From Chelatococcus asaccharovorans (lineage in GTDB: Bacteria; Pseudomonadota; Alphaproteobacteria; Rhizobiales; Beijerinckiaceae): a DNA stretch of 64,000 bases. Each line of letters opens with the position of its first letter. Position 1 is the first letter of the stretch. Positions 15,381 to 24,903 of this stretch are shown here, piece by piece. Where the stretch lies: contig NZ_QJJK01000002.1 of NCBI RefSeq assembly GCF_003201475.1, forward strand, positions 558,001 through 622,000, given 5' to 3'. The notes below the pieces were generated by a model. The model saw only the letters and a list, made by a program, of their open reading frames with translations, was not told the DNA's origin and ran no database searches. The translations under genes and the position numbers were made by a program.

Positions 15381-16604
15381 TCAAACGGTCGCCATCATGA
15401 AGTCGCGCGGCAAGCTCGTCAGCTTGTCATGCCCGGTCTCCGTGATGACGAAGCATTCCTCCACCTGAAAGCCTCCCAAACCCTTTACATAGAGCGGGGT
15501 CTCCAGGGCAATGACCATGCCGGGCTCCAGCACGCGTGTTTCGACGGGGGAAAGATAGGGCGCCTGTTCGCCGAGCCCCAACCCCATGGCGTGGCCGATG
15601 TGGCCGCGTGTGTACCAATCGAGCCCCGATTGGCGCACCGCATTCTGTCCCGCATGGAAGATGTCGCACATCGCGACGCCCGGGCGCATGAGGGTGATGG
15701 CGGCATCCATGCCGGCGCAGATCGCATCCATGATGCGGCGCATCTCGTCCGTGGGTGGCGCGAAGAGCAAGGTCCGCCCGGTGTCGGAACCGTATCCCTG
15801 GATCGAGACGCCGCAGTCGAAGAAAACGGCCTCATTCCCGGTGATGCGCGGCCCGGCGGCGATCGTCGGCGAAATGTCGGCGCCGATGGAGGCGGTCACG
15901 CGCGTCCCCATGAAGCCGAGATCCGGAAACGCCGCGGCGCGCCGGGCGCAGGCGCTATCGTAGATCATCTTCAGACCGGTGGTATCGAGCCCGCCGAGCG
16001 GCGTCGCCACCACCGTGCGCAGGCCGTCCTCGGCGAAGGTCGTCGCCTCCCTGATGCAATCGATCTCGAAGGGCGATTTGATCGCGCGCAGATCGGTGAA
16101 CACGCTGGAACATTCGACGAAGGTCGCGTTCGGCAGTTTGGCTTGCAACATGGCAAATGCCGCCGCCGACACGAGGTTCATCTCGATGCCGATGCGCCCG
16201 CTAGCCAGTCCCCGCTCGATGGCGGCATCGGCCAGCGTCGCCATATTGCGGGCAAGATCGAAACGCGGGCTCGGTTTGGGCTCACGTGCCGCGGTGCCGG
16301 CGCGGATGTCTGCGATGTCACCGATTTCGAGCCAGAGCGGGAACGACCGGATATCGGGGATGGCGCTGTTGGCGCGCGCCGCATCCTCCACCCAGCTTGC
16401 GACGATGATCATGCTGGTCCGCGCGGGATCCGCGGGGATCAGCGCGAGCGATGCGCCGGGATTGTCGAAATAGTTCTGGAAGCTCGTGACATAGTGGAAA
16501 TTGGCGCCGCCCCAGGCAATGACCGCGTCGAGCCGGGCTGCCTCCATCAAGCTGCGGAACCGTGCCATGTCGCAGGGTCTGGACTGGGGCTGTGCGTTCA
16601 TCAC
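15381..16604 (-). CDS. M24-family metallopeptidase (Xaa-Pro dipeptidase-like)
   Basis: This 407-residue pita-bread-fold protein has the complete metal-ligand set: Asp in FFDCG, Asp in GSDTGRT, His in GHIGHAMGLG, Glu in IALETP and Glu in FQVEECF. M24 enzymes cleave N-terminal residues or proline bonds, and creatinase is a metal-free relative. The retained ligands argue for peptidase rather than creatinase activity. It overlaps hyuB by four bases (ATGA). With HyuA/HyuB and a GntR regulator it probably processes a cyclic amide or modified dipeptide. Confidence 0.87.
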   Translation of the reverse strand: MMNAQPQSRPCDMARFRSLMEAARLDAVIAWGGANFHYVTSFQNYFDNPGASLALIPADPARTSMIIVASWVEDAARANSAIPDIRSFPLWLEIGDIADIRAGTAAREPKPSPRFDLARNMATLADAAIERGLASGRIGIEMNLVSAAAFAMLQAKLPNATFVECSSVFTDLRAIKSPFEIDCIREATTFAEDGLRTVVATPLGGLDTTGLKMIYDSACARRAAAFPDLGFMGTRVTASIGADISPTIAAGPRITGNEAVFFDCGVSIQGYGSDTGRTLLFAPPTDEMRRIMDAICAGMDAAITLMRPGVAMCDIFHAGQNAVRQSGLDWYTRGHIGHAMGLGLGEQAPYLSPVETRVLEPGMVIALETPLYVKGLGGFQVEECFVITETGHDKLTSLPRDFMMATV

Positions 16605-18568
16605 TGGATTGCCTCATGCGTCATGTCTGCGATCATGGCATCGATCTCCGCGCGGCCGCAGATCTCGCCGGCGCGCAGGCTGGCCTGGATGCGGGCTTCA
16701 AGGGGGGCACGCACCGCATCCCGCACAGCGGAGGGCAGGGCGAGAAGCGCCATGATCAGGTCATGCTGCACCGTCTCCGGCCACTGGCGCTCGAAGTCCG
16801 CCCGGGCGTCGCCCTTATTGGTGCCGGACGTGGGCCGATGCGCGCTGCGCAGAGCCCCGGTCGCGGCCGCGTCGACGACATTGCCGTCGATCGCCACGCC
16901 GTAGCCCGACCGGGCGGCGTCCGCGCTGATATGGGCGTCCAGCACATCGTCAAGGACATGCTGGGGGTCGCGCAGGAAGGGATCGCCATAGCCGCCGCCG
17001 GTGGGCGAGACGAATTCCACGACGTCGTTGCGCCCGAGCTCCACCAGATCGATCTGGCCGAGCGGTTTTGCCTCCCCGCCGGGGTTGAGCGTCACGCGCG
17101 TGTTGGCACCGGGCGCCCCGCCGAGCGCCCCCCACGCATTGAAGCGAAAACGTTCCAGGCCCCGGGCCGTCAGGACGGTGCCGGCCTGGAGGTTGCGCAT
17201 GCGGAAGCGGATGCCCGCGCCGCCGCGCCGTTGGCCGGGCGCGGCGCTGTCGGTCGCATAGCCGTATTCCTCGACCAGAACCGGCATTTCCGCCTCCAGC
17301 ACTTCGTTGGGCACATTGCGCAGCCAACCGCCGGTGAAGCTCGTCCCGTCGATACCATCCTGGACCGGCCGGCCGCCGGAGCCGCCCGACAGCGGCTGGG
17401 CGACCGTGATGCGCCGCTGGCCGGTGCCCGGATCGACGTTGGAGACGAGGATGATTGCGATCGCCCCCGCGCTGTTGGCGGGCGTCACCGCGGGAAGCGC
17501 CTGGCCGAGGCAGGCCATGATGCAGTCCATGACCCGGATGAAGGTCGCCGCGCGCACGCCATAGGCCCGGCCGGGATCCGGATTGACGATGGTGCCGCGC
17601 GGCAGCACCATCGAGAGCGGCCGCGTGAGGCCCGAGTTGTAGGGGATTTCCGGATCGAGCGTGCGGAAGTAGTTCAGGATGGCGAGGCTCAGCATGTAGT
17701 GACCGGGCTGGCCATAGGTCGGCAGGTTGAAGGCCGCTTTCACCTGGATGTCGGATCCCGTGAAGTCGAGCGCGATTTCGTCACCGCGGACCTCCATGGT
17801 GAGCGCGATGCGGATGGGCCGGGCGTTGCCGTCGCCGATCTCCATATAGTCGGACGCACTGTAGCGGCCGTCCGGAATGCTGGCGATGATCTTGCGGGCG
17901 CGCGCTTCCGCGCTGGCCAGCAAGTCCTCGATGCCATGACGCACCGCATCACGGCCATAGCGCTTCGCGAGTTCCTTGACGCGACGGTCGGCCGTCGCCA
18001 GCGAGGCGAGTTCCGCTTTGATGTCGCCCCAGTTCTGGTCGGGAATCCGGCAATTGGTCAGGATGAGCTTGACGATATCGTCGTTGATGCGGCCGGCGCG
18101 CACGAGCTTCAGGGGAGGAATACGCAATCCCTCCTGCCAGACATCGGTTGCGACCGGCGTGATGGAGCCGGGCACGCGCCCGCCGACATCCGAGGAATGG
18201 ATGAAGTTGAAGGCGAAGGCGATGATTTCGCCATCGACGAAGATCGGCCGCCAGACCCATATGTCGGGCAGATGGGTGGACAGCCCCCGGGTGGTGTCGG
18301 GGTCATTGGCGATGCACACATCGCCGTCCTCGTAGTCGTCGAAGGCGCCGATCGCCTCCCAGCCGGGCAGGCCGACCATCAGGCTCACCGAGGTCTCGGT
18401 CGGTGCGGCAAGAACCTCGCCGGACGGCGCGACGAGACAGGCCCCGAAGTCGGATGTCTCCTTCACGAAGACGGTGAAGCCGGTGCGCAGCGTCACCGAC
18501 GCCATTTCCTCGACGATCGCCTGGAAGCGGTTGCGGAAGATCTCGAGTTGGACCGGGCTCGTTTTCAT
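16601..18568 (-). CDS. hyuB: Hydantoinase B / oxoprolinase beta-type subunit
   Basis: This 655-residue protein is of the HyuB family, the partner of HyuA in ATP-dependent N-methylhydantoinase, 5-oxoprolinase and acetone-carboxylase-type complexes. It shows the N-terminal EIFRNRFQAIVEEMASVTLR and the conserved FNFIHSSDVGGR and GGGYGDPFLR segments. It overlaps HyuA upstream and the peptidase downstream by four bases each. The pair hydrolyses a cyclic amide such as a hydantoin or 5-oxoproline; the exact ring cannot be read from sequence. Confidence 0.9.
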   Translation of the reverse strand: MKTSPVQLEIFRNRFQAIVEEMASVTLRTGFTVFVKETSDFGACLVAPSGEVLAAPTETSVSLMVGLPGWEAIGAFDDYEDGDVCIANDPDTTRGLSTHLPDIWVWRPIFVDGEIIAFAFNFIHSSDVGGRVPGSITPVATDVWQEGLRIPPLKLVRAGRINDDIVKLILTNCRIPDQNWGDIKAELASLATADRRVKELAKRYGRDAVRHGIEDLLASAEARARKIIASIPDGRYSASDYMEIGDGNARPIRIALTMEVRGDEIALDFTGSDIQVKAAFNLPTYGQPGHYMLSLAILNYFRTLDPEIPYNSGLTRPLSMVLPRGTIVNPDPGRAYGVRAATFIRVMDCIMACLGQALPAVTPANSAGAIAIILVSNVDPGTGQRRITVAQPLSGGSGGRPVQDGIDGTSFTGGWLRNVPNEVLEAEMPVLVEEYGYATDSAAPGQRRGGAGIRFRMRNLQAGTVLTARGLERFRFNAWGALGGAPGANTRVTLNPGGEAKPLGQIDLVELGRNDVVEFVSPTGGGYGDPFLRDPQHVLDDVLDAHISADAARSGYGVAIDGNVVDAAATGALRSAHRPTSGTNKGDARADFERQWPETVQHDLIMALLALPSAVRDAVRAPLEARIQASLRAGEICGRAEIDAMIADMTHEAIQ

Positions 18569-20634
18569 GCCTCGTCTCCCGGAGCGCGCAGCCGCCCGAT
18601 CAGATTGCCGAATGCATCGATCTCCGCAGTGAAATCGCCCGGCAGGTAGATCGTTGTGTCCGGCGCCTCGATGACCGCGGGGCCGTCGATGCGATGTCCG
18701 GCGGCCAATGTCGCCCGGTCGTAGAAGGCCGCCTGAACCGTTATCCCGTTCTCGATGATCGGCAGATGCCGGACAGCCTCGGGCGATGACCCCGGCGCCG
18801 CGTGACGGGTGAGCGCGGGCTGGGGCACCTTCGGCGTGATGCCGAGAACGGTGACGCGGACGTTCGTGATCTCGATCGCCCCGGCAGGATCCGAAAAGCC
18901 GTAGATCCGCTCATAGGCGGCGTGGAACGCCTCAATCAGGGCCGGCAGTCCGGACGGATCGAATGCGTCACTGTCCAGCGGGACCGTCAGGTCGAAGGAC
19001 TGGCCGTGATAGCGCATATCGGCCGACAGGCGGATACGCTTCTCAAGGACCGCGATCGGCTGGTTTGCCAGCCACTGCGACGCCTCGACGACGAGTTCGT
19101 CATAGCCGGCAACAAGGGCCTGGGCGTTGGGATGACCCGCCGGCATCGTGCGGATGAAATCCTGGCGGAGGTCGGCGGCGAGGCTGCCCTGGGCACAGAG
19201 GGTTCCCGGAGACGCAGGCACCACAACCGCTTCCACGCCGATTTCGCGCGCCAGCAGGAAGGCGTGCTGCGGCCCCGCACCGCCATAGGCGAGCAGGCGG
19301 AAGTCGCGGGGATCGAGCCCCTTGCGCGCCATCAGCGGCATGAACTGGGCGAACATGTTGGCGGTCGTCACGTCCAGGATGCTCTGCGCGACTTCGGCCG
19401 TCGTCAGGCCGAGCGGTCCGGCAAGGGTGGCGAGCGCCGTCTCCGCGCGCTGGTGATCGAGCGTCAGGCCGCCGCCGAGCACCCGGCCGGGCGAATAGAG
19501 GCCCATCCGCACATAGGCGTCGGTCACGGTCGGCTTGTCGCCGCCATGGCCGTAGGACGCCGGCCCCGGCATCGCACCGGCGCTCTGCGGCCCGACCTTG
19601 AGGATGCCGGCGCTGTCGAGCCATGCGATGGAGCCGCCGCCGGCGCCGATCGAGGAAATGTCGACCGCCGGCATGATGAGGGGAAAGTCGCCGATATGGC
19701 TCTCGGTGGAATAGAGCATATCGCCGTCGATGATCGCGACATCGACGCTCGTGCCGCCCATGTCGAAGCCGATCAGCTTGCGGTTGCCGCTGGCGAGGCC
19801 GGTCATCAGAGCGCCCATGGCGCCCGAGGCCGGCCCCGACAGGAGCGTCTCGACCGGCGACCGGGCCGCCGAGGCGGCCGCCATGATGCCGCCGTTCGAC
19901 TTCGTCGTCAGCACCGTCGCCTTCAGCCCGACCTCCGCCATGTCGTCGTGCAGGCGGTCGAAATAGCGGCGCATGCGGTGGCCGATGAAGGCATTGATGG
20001 CGGTCACGAGGCCGCGCTCGTATTCGCGCTGCTGGGGCCAGACCTCGTGGGAGGCGCAGACATAAAGCTCTGGCAGTTCGCGGCGCAGATGGTCGGCCAG
20101 CAGCTTCTCGTGCACGGGGTTGCGATAGGCATGCATCAAGACGATCGCGACGGATGTGACGCCCTCGGCCATGAGACCGCGCGCCGCGTCGGTCGCGGCG
20201 TCGAGGTCGAGCGGGGTGAGTATCGTGCCGTCGACGCGCAGCCGCTCATCGATCTCGCGCACATGCCGGCGTGCGACGAGCGGCTTGATCCGCTCGACAT
20301 AGTAATTCGTCGGATCGGGGAGGCGCAGGCGCCCGATTTCGAGGAGATCCCGGAAGCCGCGCGTGACGAGAAGACCGGTTGTGGCGCCGTTGCGCTGCAG
20401 CAGCGTGTTCAGACCAAGCGTCGTGCCGTGGACGAAGTAGTCGATCTCGTGGGGCGCAATGCCGTGCTCTTGGCTGAGGATATTGATACCGTTGAGCACC
20501 GCCCGCGCCGGATCTGCGGGAACGGAGGGCGTCTTGAACGTCAGGAGCCGCCCGCTGTCCTCCTCGACGACGGCGAGATCGGTGAAGGTGCCGCCGATAT
20601 CGACACCGAGGCGGTAGCGCGGACGATGGGTCAT
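18565..20634 (-). CDS. hyuA: Hydantoinase A / oxoprolinase alpha-type subunit
   Basis: This 689-residue HyuA protein carries the ATPase phosphate loop YRLGVDIGGTFTDLAVVEE at the N-terminus, FVHGTTLGLNTLLQRNGA and, further on, GFDMGGTSVDVA. It couples ATP to ring opening together with HyuB. The start overlaps the permease stop by four bases, so enzyme production is tied to the spermidine-type importer encoded upstream. Its length agrees with the family norm. Confidence 0.92.
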   Translation of the reverse strand: MTHRPRYRLGVDIGGTFTDLAVVEEDSGRLLTFKTPSVPADPARAVLNGINILSQEHGIAPHEIDYFVHGTTLGLNTLLQRNGATTGLLVTRGFRDLLEIGRLRLPDPTNYYVERIKPLVARRHVREIDERLRVDGTILTPLDLDAATDAARGLMAEGVTSVAIVLMHAYRNPVHEKLLADHLRRELPELYVCASHEVWPQQREYERGLVTAINAFIGHRMRRYFDRLHDDMAEVGLKATVLTTKSNGGIMAAASAARSPVETLLSGPASGAMGALMTGLASGNRKLIGFDMGGTSVDVAIIDGDMLYSTESHIGDFPLIMPAVDISSIGAGGGSIAWLDSAGILKVGPQSAGAMPGPASYGHGGDKPTVTDAYVRMGLYSPGRVLGGGLTLDHQRAETALATLAGPLGLTTAEVAQSILDVTTANMFAQFMPLMARKGLDPRDFRLLAYGGAGPQHAFLLAREIGVEAVVVPASPGTLCAQGSLAADLRQDFIRTMPAGHPNAQALVAGYDELVVEASQWLANQPIAVLEKRIRLSADMRYHGQSFDLTVPLDSDAFDPSGLPALIEAFHAAYERIYGFSDPAGAIEITNVRVTVLGITPKVPQPALTRHAAPGSSPEAVRHLPIIENGITVQAAFYDRATLAAGHRIDGPAVIEAPDTTIYLPGDFTAEIDAFGNLIGRLRAPGDEA

Positions 20635-21464
20635 TGTTTGCCTGAGGTCATCATGCGAAGCAGCTCATTGCCCTTGACCGCGAAGGGAACGGCAAGAGCG
20701 ATGAAGAACGTGAAGGCGATCAGGAGGGTCGAGAGCGCCGCGATCGTCGGGTCCTGGTATTGCTCGAGGAAGTGGTACATCTCCACCGGCAGGGTGTTCA
20801 CGGCGGGCCGGACCACGAAGAGCGTCGTCTCCACCTCATCGAACGACGTGATGAAGGCGAAGATGCCGGAGACAAGCAGTGCCCCCTTGATCTGCGGCAG
20901 AACCGCGAGCCTGAAGGCGGCGATCGGGGAGGCGCCGAGATCGCGTGCGGCCTCCTCGACGATCGGGTCCACCTCGCCGAAGCTCACGGTGAGGATGGCG
21001 ACCACGAAGGGCAGCATCAGCACGCAATGGGCGAGAATGACGCCGGTGAACGTGCCGTAGAGCCTGAGGCCCGTCGCCGTGCCCAGGGCGACGAAGAGGA
21101 CAAACATCGCAAAGCCGATGGCCACGCGGGGCACGATCAGCGGTGCAAAGAGAATCGCCTTAAGGCCCGTCACGCCGCGGAGCCTGATCCGCGCGAGCGC
21201 ATAGGCGATGGGCGTGCCGAGGACGAGGACGATTGCCGTCGAGATCACGCCGATGATCAGTGAGTTGACGGTGCCGCGCTGGAACGCCGGATTGGCGAGC
21301 ACCTTCCTGTACCAGTCCAGCGTGAAGCCATGCGGAGGCCAGGCGTTGAAGGCGCTCGCGTTGAACGAGTTCACCACGACGATCAGGATGGGCGCGAGCA
21401 TGAAGGCGAGGGTGGCCGCGAGAAAGATGTGCAAGGCCCAGCGTTTGATGGCGGATTCCTGCAT
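20631..21464 (-). CDS. ABC permease, PotC type
   Basis: This membrane permease of the spermidine/putrescine family has the inner-membrane coupling loop ARDLGASPIAAFRLAVLPQI. I placed the start at ATG 21464 (MQESAIKRW), four bases after the PotB-type gene; an ATG at 21488 would add eight residues and overlap that gene. The C-terminal stop overlaps the hyuA start (ATGA). It works with the genes at 21469-24605. PotC-type importers outside true polyamine systems carry many small cationic or neutral solutes. Confidence 0.9.
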   Translation of the reverse strand: MQESAIKRWALHIFLAATLAFMLAPILIVVVNSFNASAFNAWPPHGFTLDWYRKVLANPAFQRGTVNSLIIGVISTAIVLVLGTPIAYALARIRLRGVTGLKAILFAPLIVPRVAIGFAMFVLFVALGTATGLRLYGTFTGVILAHCVLMLPFVVAILTVSFGEVDPIVEEAARDLGASPIAAFRLAVLPQIKGALLVSGIFAFITSFDEVETTLFVVRPAVNTLPVEMYHFLEQYQDPTIAALSTLLIAFTFFIALAVPFAVKGNELLRMMTSGKQ

Positions 21465-21468
21465 CGGT

Positions 21469-22347
21469 CTAGTCCTGTCGCGCGGCATGGGTGGCGCGGT
21501 TGACGCGTTCCAGGACGAACAGCACCGCGAGCGCGGTTGTCAGCAGCACGATCGCCTGGACCGCCGCCATGCCCCATTCGATCAATCCGATGTTGTCATA
21601 GAGCATGCGGGACAAAGTCAGCACACGCCCCCCGCCGAGCAGGCTCGGCGTCACGAAAGCACTGATCGACAAGGCGAAGATGATCTCTGCCGCGACGATG
21701 ACGCCCGGCAATGTCAAGGGCAGCGTCACCTGCCGGAAGACCGTCCAGCCGGATGCGCCGAGATCGAGCGCGGCTTCCCGGTAGACCGGCGGCACTTGGG
21801 TCATGATGTTGAGAATGGGCAGCACCGCATAGGGCAAGAGCACATGCACCAGGGCGATGATGACGCCCGTCTCGTTGAACACCATGCGATAGGGACCAAG
21901 GCCGAAAAGGCCAAAGGTCTGGTTGACGAACCCGGTATCCGACAAGAGCAGCAGCCAGCCGTAGGAACGTGAGATCACGCTGACGAGGAGGGGCGAGAAC
22001 AGTGCCACATAGGCGACGACGAGATAGAAGCGATTGCGCACGCGCAGGAGGGCGGCGGCCGTCGGATAGGCGATGAGAATGGTGATGACCGTGGACAGTG
22101 CGGCGAGCTGGACACTGCTCCAGATGACACGCCAGTTGAAGGGGTCGCCCAGGAATTGCGACCAGACCGACAGGCCCAATCCCGCCCCGGTGGTATCGCG
22201 CAGGTTCAGCGAATAGGCCCCCAGCAACGCCATCGCCGCCACGAAGGGAAGCACGACGCAGATGAAGCCCGGGCCGAGCAGCAGCCCGAGCCGCGCGCCG
22301 CGCGACAGCCTGCGTCCGCTGGCGGGAGCCGCCGCGACGGCGCTCAT
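21469..22347 (-). CDS. ABC permease, PotB type
   Basis: This 292-residue permease is the channel partner of the PotC-type protein. The coupling loop reads ALDLGASGWTVFRQVTLPLT and several hydrophobic spans are evident. The start overlaps the stop of the ATPase gene by four bases. It contains the conserved RSYGWLLLL segment seen in this permease family. Confidence 0.9.
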   Translation of the reverse strand: MSAVAAAPASGRRLSRGARLGLLLGPGFICVVLPFVAAMALLGAYSLNLRDTTGAGLGLSVWSQFLGDPFNWRVIWSSVQLAALSTVITILIAYPTAAALLRVRNRFYLVVAYVALFSPLLVSVISRSYGWLLLLSDTGFVNQTFGLFGLGPYRMVFNETGVIIALVHVLLPYAVLPILNIMTQVPPVYREAALDLGASGWTVFRQVTLPLTLPGVIVAAEIIFALSISAFVTPSLLGGGRVLTLSRMLYDNIGLIEWGMAAVQAIVLLTTALAVLFVLERVNRATHAARQD

Positions 22348-23426
22348 TCGACGTCCTCCGCGACCGTCGTGCTGCGGATCGACACGGCGGCATCCTTGCC
22401 CCAGCCGAGCCTGACCGCCGTTCCCTCGGCGAGCGGCGGGGTATCGGCGAGCGCCTGGACGAACAGGATCCGGCCATCGGCGATCCGCATGCGGTAGAGC
22501 ACCGTCGCGCCGAGGAACTCGACCTCTGCGACGGTGGCATCGATACCATTGGCCATCGGCGTCTTCGGCGCGATCACGATGCGCTCGGGCCGCAGCGAAA
22601 GGACCGTGCGGCCGTTGTCCGCGGGGGCGTCCGCGTCGTCGAGGACGACCGACAGAGCCCCATCTGTGACGCGGGCCTCGCCGCCGGCGAAGGTGGCCTC
22701 GCCCGCGATCAGGTTCGTGCGCCCGATGAAGCTCGCGACGAAGCTCGTCGCCGAATGAAGGTACATGTCGGCCGGCGAGCCGATCTGCTCGACGCGACCC
22801 TCGTTCATCACCGCCAGCCGGTCCGACAGCGTGAGCGCCTCGGCCTGGTTATGCGTGACATAGATGAAGGTGGTGCCTGTCGACCGCTGGATCCTCTTCA
22901 ACTCGCGCTGCAGCCGGAGCTGCAGCTTGAGATCGAGCGCGCCAAGCGGTTCGTCGAGAAGCAGCACCGCCGGGGCGTTGACCAGCGCCCGCGCGATGGC
23001 GACGCGCTGCTGCTGCCCGCCCGACAATTCCGTGACACGGCGGCGCTCGAACCCCGCGAGGCTGACCACATCCAGCATGTCATCGACCCGCCGCGCAATC
23101 TCCGGGCGCGGCAGGCCCTTGAGCTTCAGCCCGAAAGCGATGTTGTCGAATACGTCGAGATGCGGAAACAGCGCCAGTTTCTGGAACACGAGATTCGTCG
23201 GCCGCCGGTTGATCGGCACATCATTCATGCGTTCGCCGCGAATGAGGAGGTCACCCGAGGTGGGGGTTTCCAGCCCGGCGATCATGCGCAGCGTCGTCGT
23301 CTTGCCGCAGCCCGAAGGACCAAGCAGCGAAAAGAATTCGCCCTGATTGACGGACAGGTCGATGGATTTGACGACCCGCTCGGAGCCGAAGACTTTCTCG
23401 ACCGCCTTCAGCACAACATCGGCCAT
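22344..23426 (-). CDS. ABC ATPase, PotA type
   Basis: This 360-residue ATPase has Walker A GPSGCGKTT, signature LSGGQQQR and Walker B LLLDEPLGALD, followed by a C-terminal TOBE regulatory domain (from about residue 250) typical of PotA/UgpC proteins. The start at 23426 (MADVVLKAVEKVF) fits the family; the frame is open upstream without similarity. It follows the binding-protein gene after a 75-base gap with a hairpin. Confidence 0.92.
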   Translation of the reverse strand: MADVVLKAVEKVFGSERVVKSIDLSVNQGEFFSLLGPSGCGKTTTLRMIAGLETPTSGDLLIRGERMNDVPINRRPTNLVFQKLALFPHLDVFDNIAFGLKLKGLPRPEIARRVDDMLDVVSLAGFERRRVTELSGGQQQRVAIARALVNAPAVLLLDEPLGALDLKLQLRLQRELKRIQRSTGTTFIYVTHNQAEALTLSDRLAVMNEGRVEQIGSPADMYLHSATSFVASFIGRTNLIAGEATFAGGEARVTDGALSVVLDDADAPADNGRTVLSLRPERIVIAPKTPMANGIDATVAEVEFLGATVLYRMRIADGRILFVQALADTPPLAEGTAVRLGWGKDAAVSIRSTTVAEDVE

Positions 23427-23460
23427 TGGTTGTTCCTGACCCTTCACCGGGATAAGGGAA

Positions 23461-23485
23461 TGCCGCCGCGGGAAACGCAGCGGCA
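23461..23485 (-). other. Intercistronic hairpin after the binding-protein gene
   Basis: TGCCGC and GCGGCA arms (23461-23466, 23480-23485) with an inner GCG/CGC pairing, one mismatch and a GGAAA loop make a 9-pair stem. It is placed between the binding-protein and ATPase genes, like the hairpins at 8956, 53371 and 61563. Confidence 0.4.
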
Positions 23486-23501
23486 CCCGTGTCGCGCTGC
23501 G

Positions 23502-24605
23502 TTACATGTTCGCCTTCACGCGCTTGTTCCACATATCCGCCCATTTCGGGCCGTTCGCGGCGATCTTGGCGTAGTCGAGCTGAATGGCGGATGCGATCGC
23601 CTTCGGCTGGATGGTGGGATCCGCAGCGACGCTGTCGGGCAGCTTGACGTTATCCATGAGGGGGATGACGTCCGCCGTCAGGCAGTAGTCGAGCACGTTC
23701 TCGGGCGACAGCGAGATATTGATGAGGTCGCGGCAGACGGGGAGCTGCGTCTCGCTTGTGCCGTTCACGAGCTGGAAGCCTTCCGGGAACGCCACTTGTC
23801 CCTCGCGCGGCATCGCATATCCGATGGGCGCGCCCGCCTTGGCCCAGGGCAAGGCGACGCCCCGGAAATGCGGTGCCAGGACCACCTCTCCCGACACCAG
23901 CAGCTGCTGCATTTGGGCGTTCGATGTCACCATGGAATGGAACTGGCCCGCGCGCGCGGCCTTCTCGTACAGGGCGATGGCGGGCTCGATGTTATCCTCG
24001 CTGCCGCCATGGAGTTTCGCGATGACGACAAGCCCGTTGCCCGGCCAGAAGCCGTCAAACAGCGCAATCTTGCCCTTGAGCGCCGGATCGAACAGGGCGT
24101 CCCAGCTATCCGGGACCGACTGGCCGAAGTATTTCGTGTTGTAGACGAGCCCGCCGGCATCCATGCAGAAGAACGCGCCGAGATCCCCCTTCTGCCGGAA
24201 TTGCGGCAGAATGTGAGCCACGTTCGGCACGGTTGCCGGGTCGATCGGCAGCCACATGTCGACAAGCCGGCCGCGCTCGGAGGCATCGAGATTGAAGAAG
24301 CCCAGGTTGAGGAGCGGCGCCTTGGGGTCGATGTCGCGCGAAGCGGCGAGCTTGGGATAGGTCGCCCCGTTCGTTCCGGCAATGATGTCGATGGTGACGC
24401 CCGGATGCGCCTTCACATACTCGGCCGCGATACGACGGGGAACCGGCTCCTGCGCGCCTGTCCAGATGAACTGGGTGACCTTCGTCGCCGCCTGGGCCGA
24501 ACTCCTGCCCGGCAGGAGGCTCGATAAGCCGGCACCGGCGGCGCCTGCCAGCATCGCGCGGCGGCTGATTGCTGAACGGGCGCCGGATTTGTCTATGGCT
24601 GTCAT
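23502..24605 (-). CDS. Spermidine/putrescine-type substrate-binding protein
   Basis: This 367-residue periplasmic protein has a twin-arginine-like signal (SRRAMLAGAAGAGLSSLLPG, then AQA). It carries the family phrases DPALKGKIALFDG and VYNTKYFGQSVPDSWDALF. It supplies the PotABC-type importer at 20631-23426 and is the first gene of the hydantoinase/peptidase operon. The family often carries compounds other than polyamines when linked to catabolic enzymes, so a hydantoin-like or oxoproline-like substrate is inferred. Confidence 0.9.
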   Translation of the reverse strand: MTAIDKSGARSAISRRAMLAGAAGAGLSSLLPGRSSAQAATKVTQFIWTGAQEPVPRRIAAEYVKAHPGVTIDIIAGTNGATYPKLAASRDIDPKAPLLNLGFFNLDASERGRLVDMWLPIDPATVPNVAHILPQFRQKGDLGAFFCMDAGGLVYNTKYFGQSVPDSWDALFDPALKGKIALFDGFWPGNGLVVIAKLHGGSEDNIEPAIALYEKAARAGQFHSMVTSNAQMQQLLVSGEVVLAPHFRGVALPWAKAGAPIGYAMPREGQVAFPEGFQLVNGTSETQLPVCRDLINISLSPENVLDYCLTADVIPLMDNVKLPDSVAADPTIQPKAIASAIQLDYAKIAANGPKWADMWNKRVKANM

Positions 24606-24699
24606 TATTATGTCCTTTCACGGGTTGCCGGCGTTGCCGCCGGTCTTGTCAAAGGCGGCTGTTCCCTGCGCGCCCCTCTGGAACGTCTTGACGGCGTGT

Positions 24700-24846
24700 A
24701 GAGCCCGGCGGCGTGTCGGGACATGGGAGATGTCGTGATCGAGCCCGCAAAGCGCGTCTGGGGAGGACGCGTGTCTCCGCTCGGCCTGAAATGAGGGTGA
24801 CCTTACAAGCCTTCAGCATCTCCACGACGGTGTCCGCGCCGTTCAT
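24700..24846 (-). pseudogene. N-terminal remnant of a thiamine-diphosphate enzyme (IlvB-like)
   Basis: Reading from ATG 24846 gives MNGADTVVEMLKACKVT, a typical N-terminus of acetolactate-synthase-like ThDP enzymes. After that the family pattern is broken: SGDT and DALCGLDHDISHV appear in other frames. The remaining 500 or so residues are absent. This is a dead 5' fragment with more than one frameshift. Confidence 0.55.
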
Positions 24847-24903
24847 GCGCTTATCACCTGACAGACCGCTACTCCTCACCCGCGTTCAACTCTGTATGCG
24901 CAT

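Noticed and set aside
15381-16604. Creatinase
   Set aside because: All five M24 metal ligands are present, whereas creatinase lacks them, so a metallopeptidase is the better call.
16562-18649. 695-codon open frame on the plus strand opposite hyuB
   Set aside because: The minus strand encodes a clear HyuB protein. The plus frame has no recognisable domain and no ribosome binding site.
18802-21060. 752-codon open frame on the plus strand opposite hyuA and the PotC-type permease gene
   Set aside because: It spans two well-supported genes on the other strand and shows only low-complexity Arg/Gly/His-rich sequence.
22755-24527. 590-codon plus-strand frame opposite the PotA- and PotD-type genes
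   Set aside because: It is antisense to two clear transporter genes and has no domain of its own.
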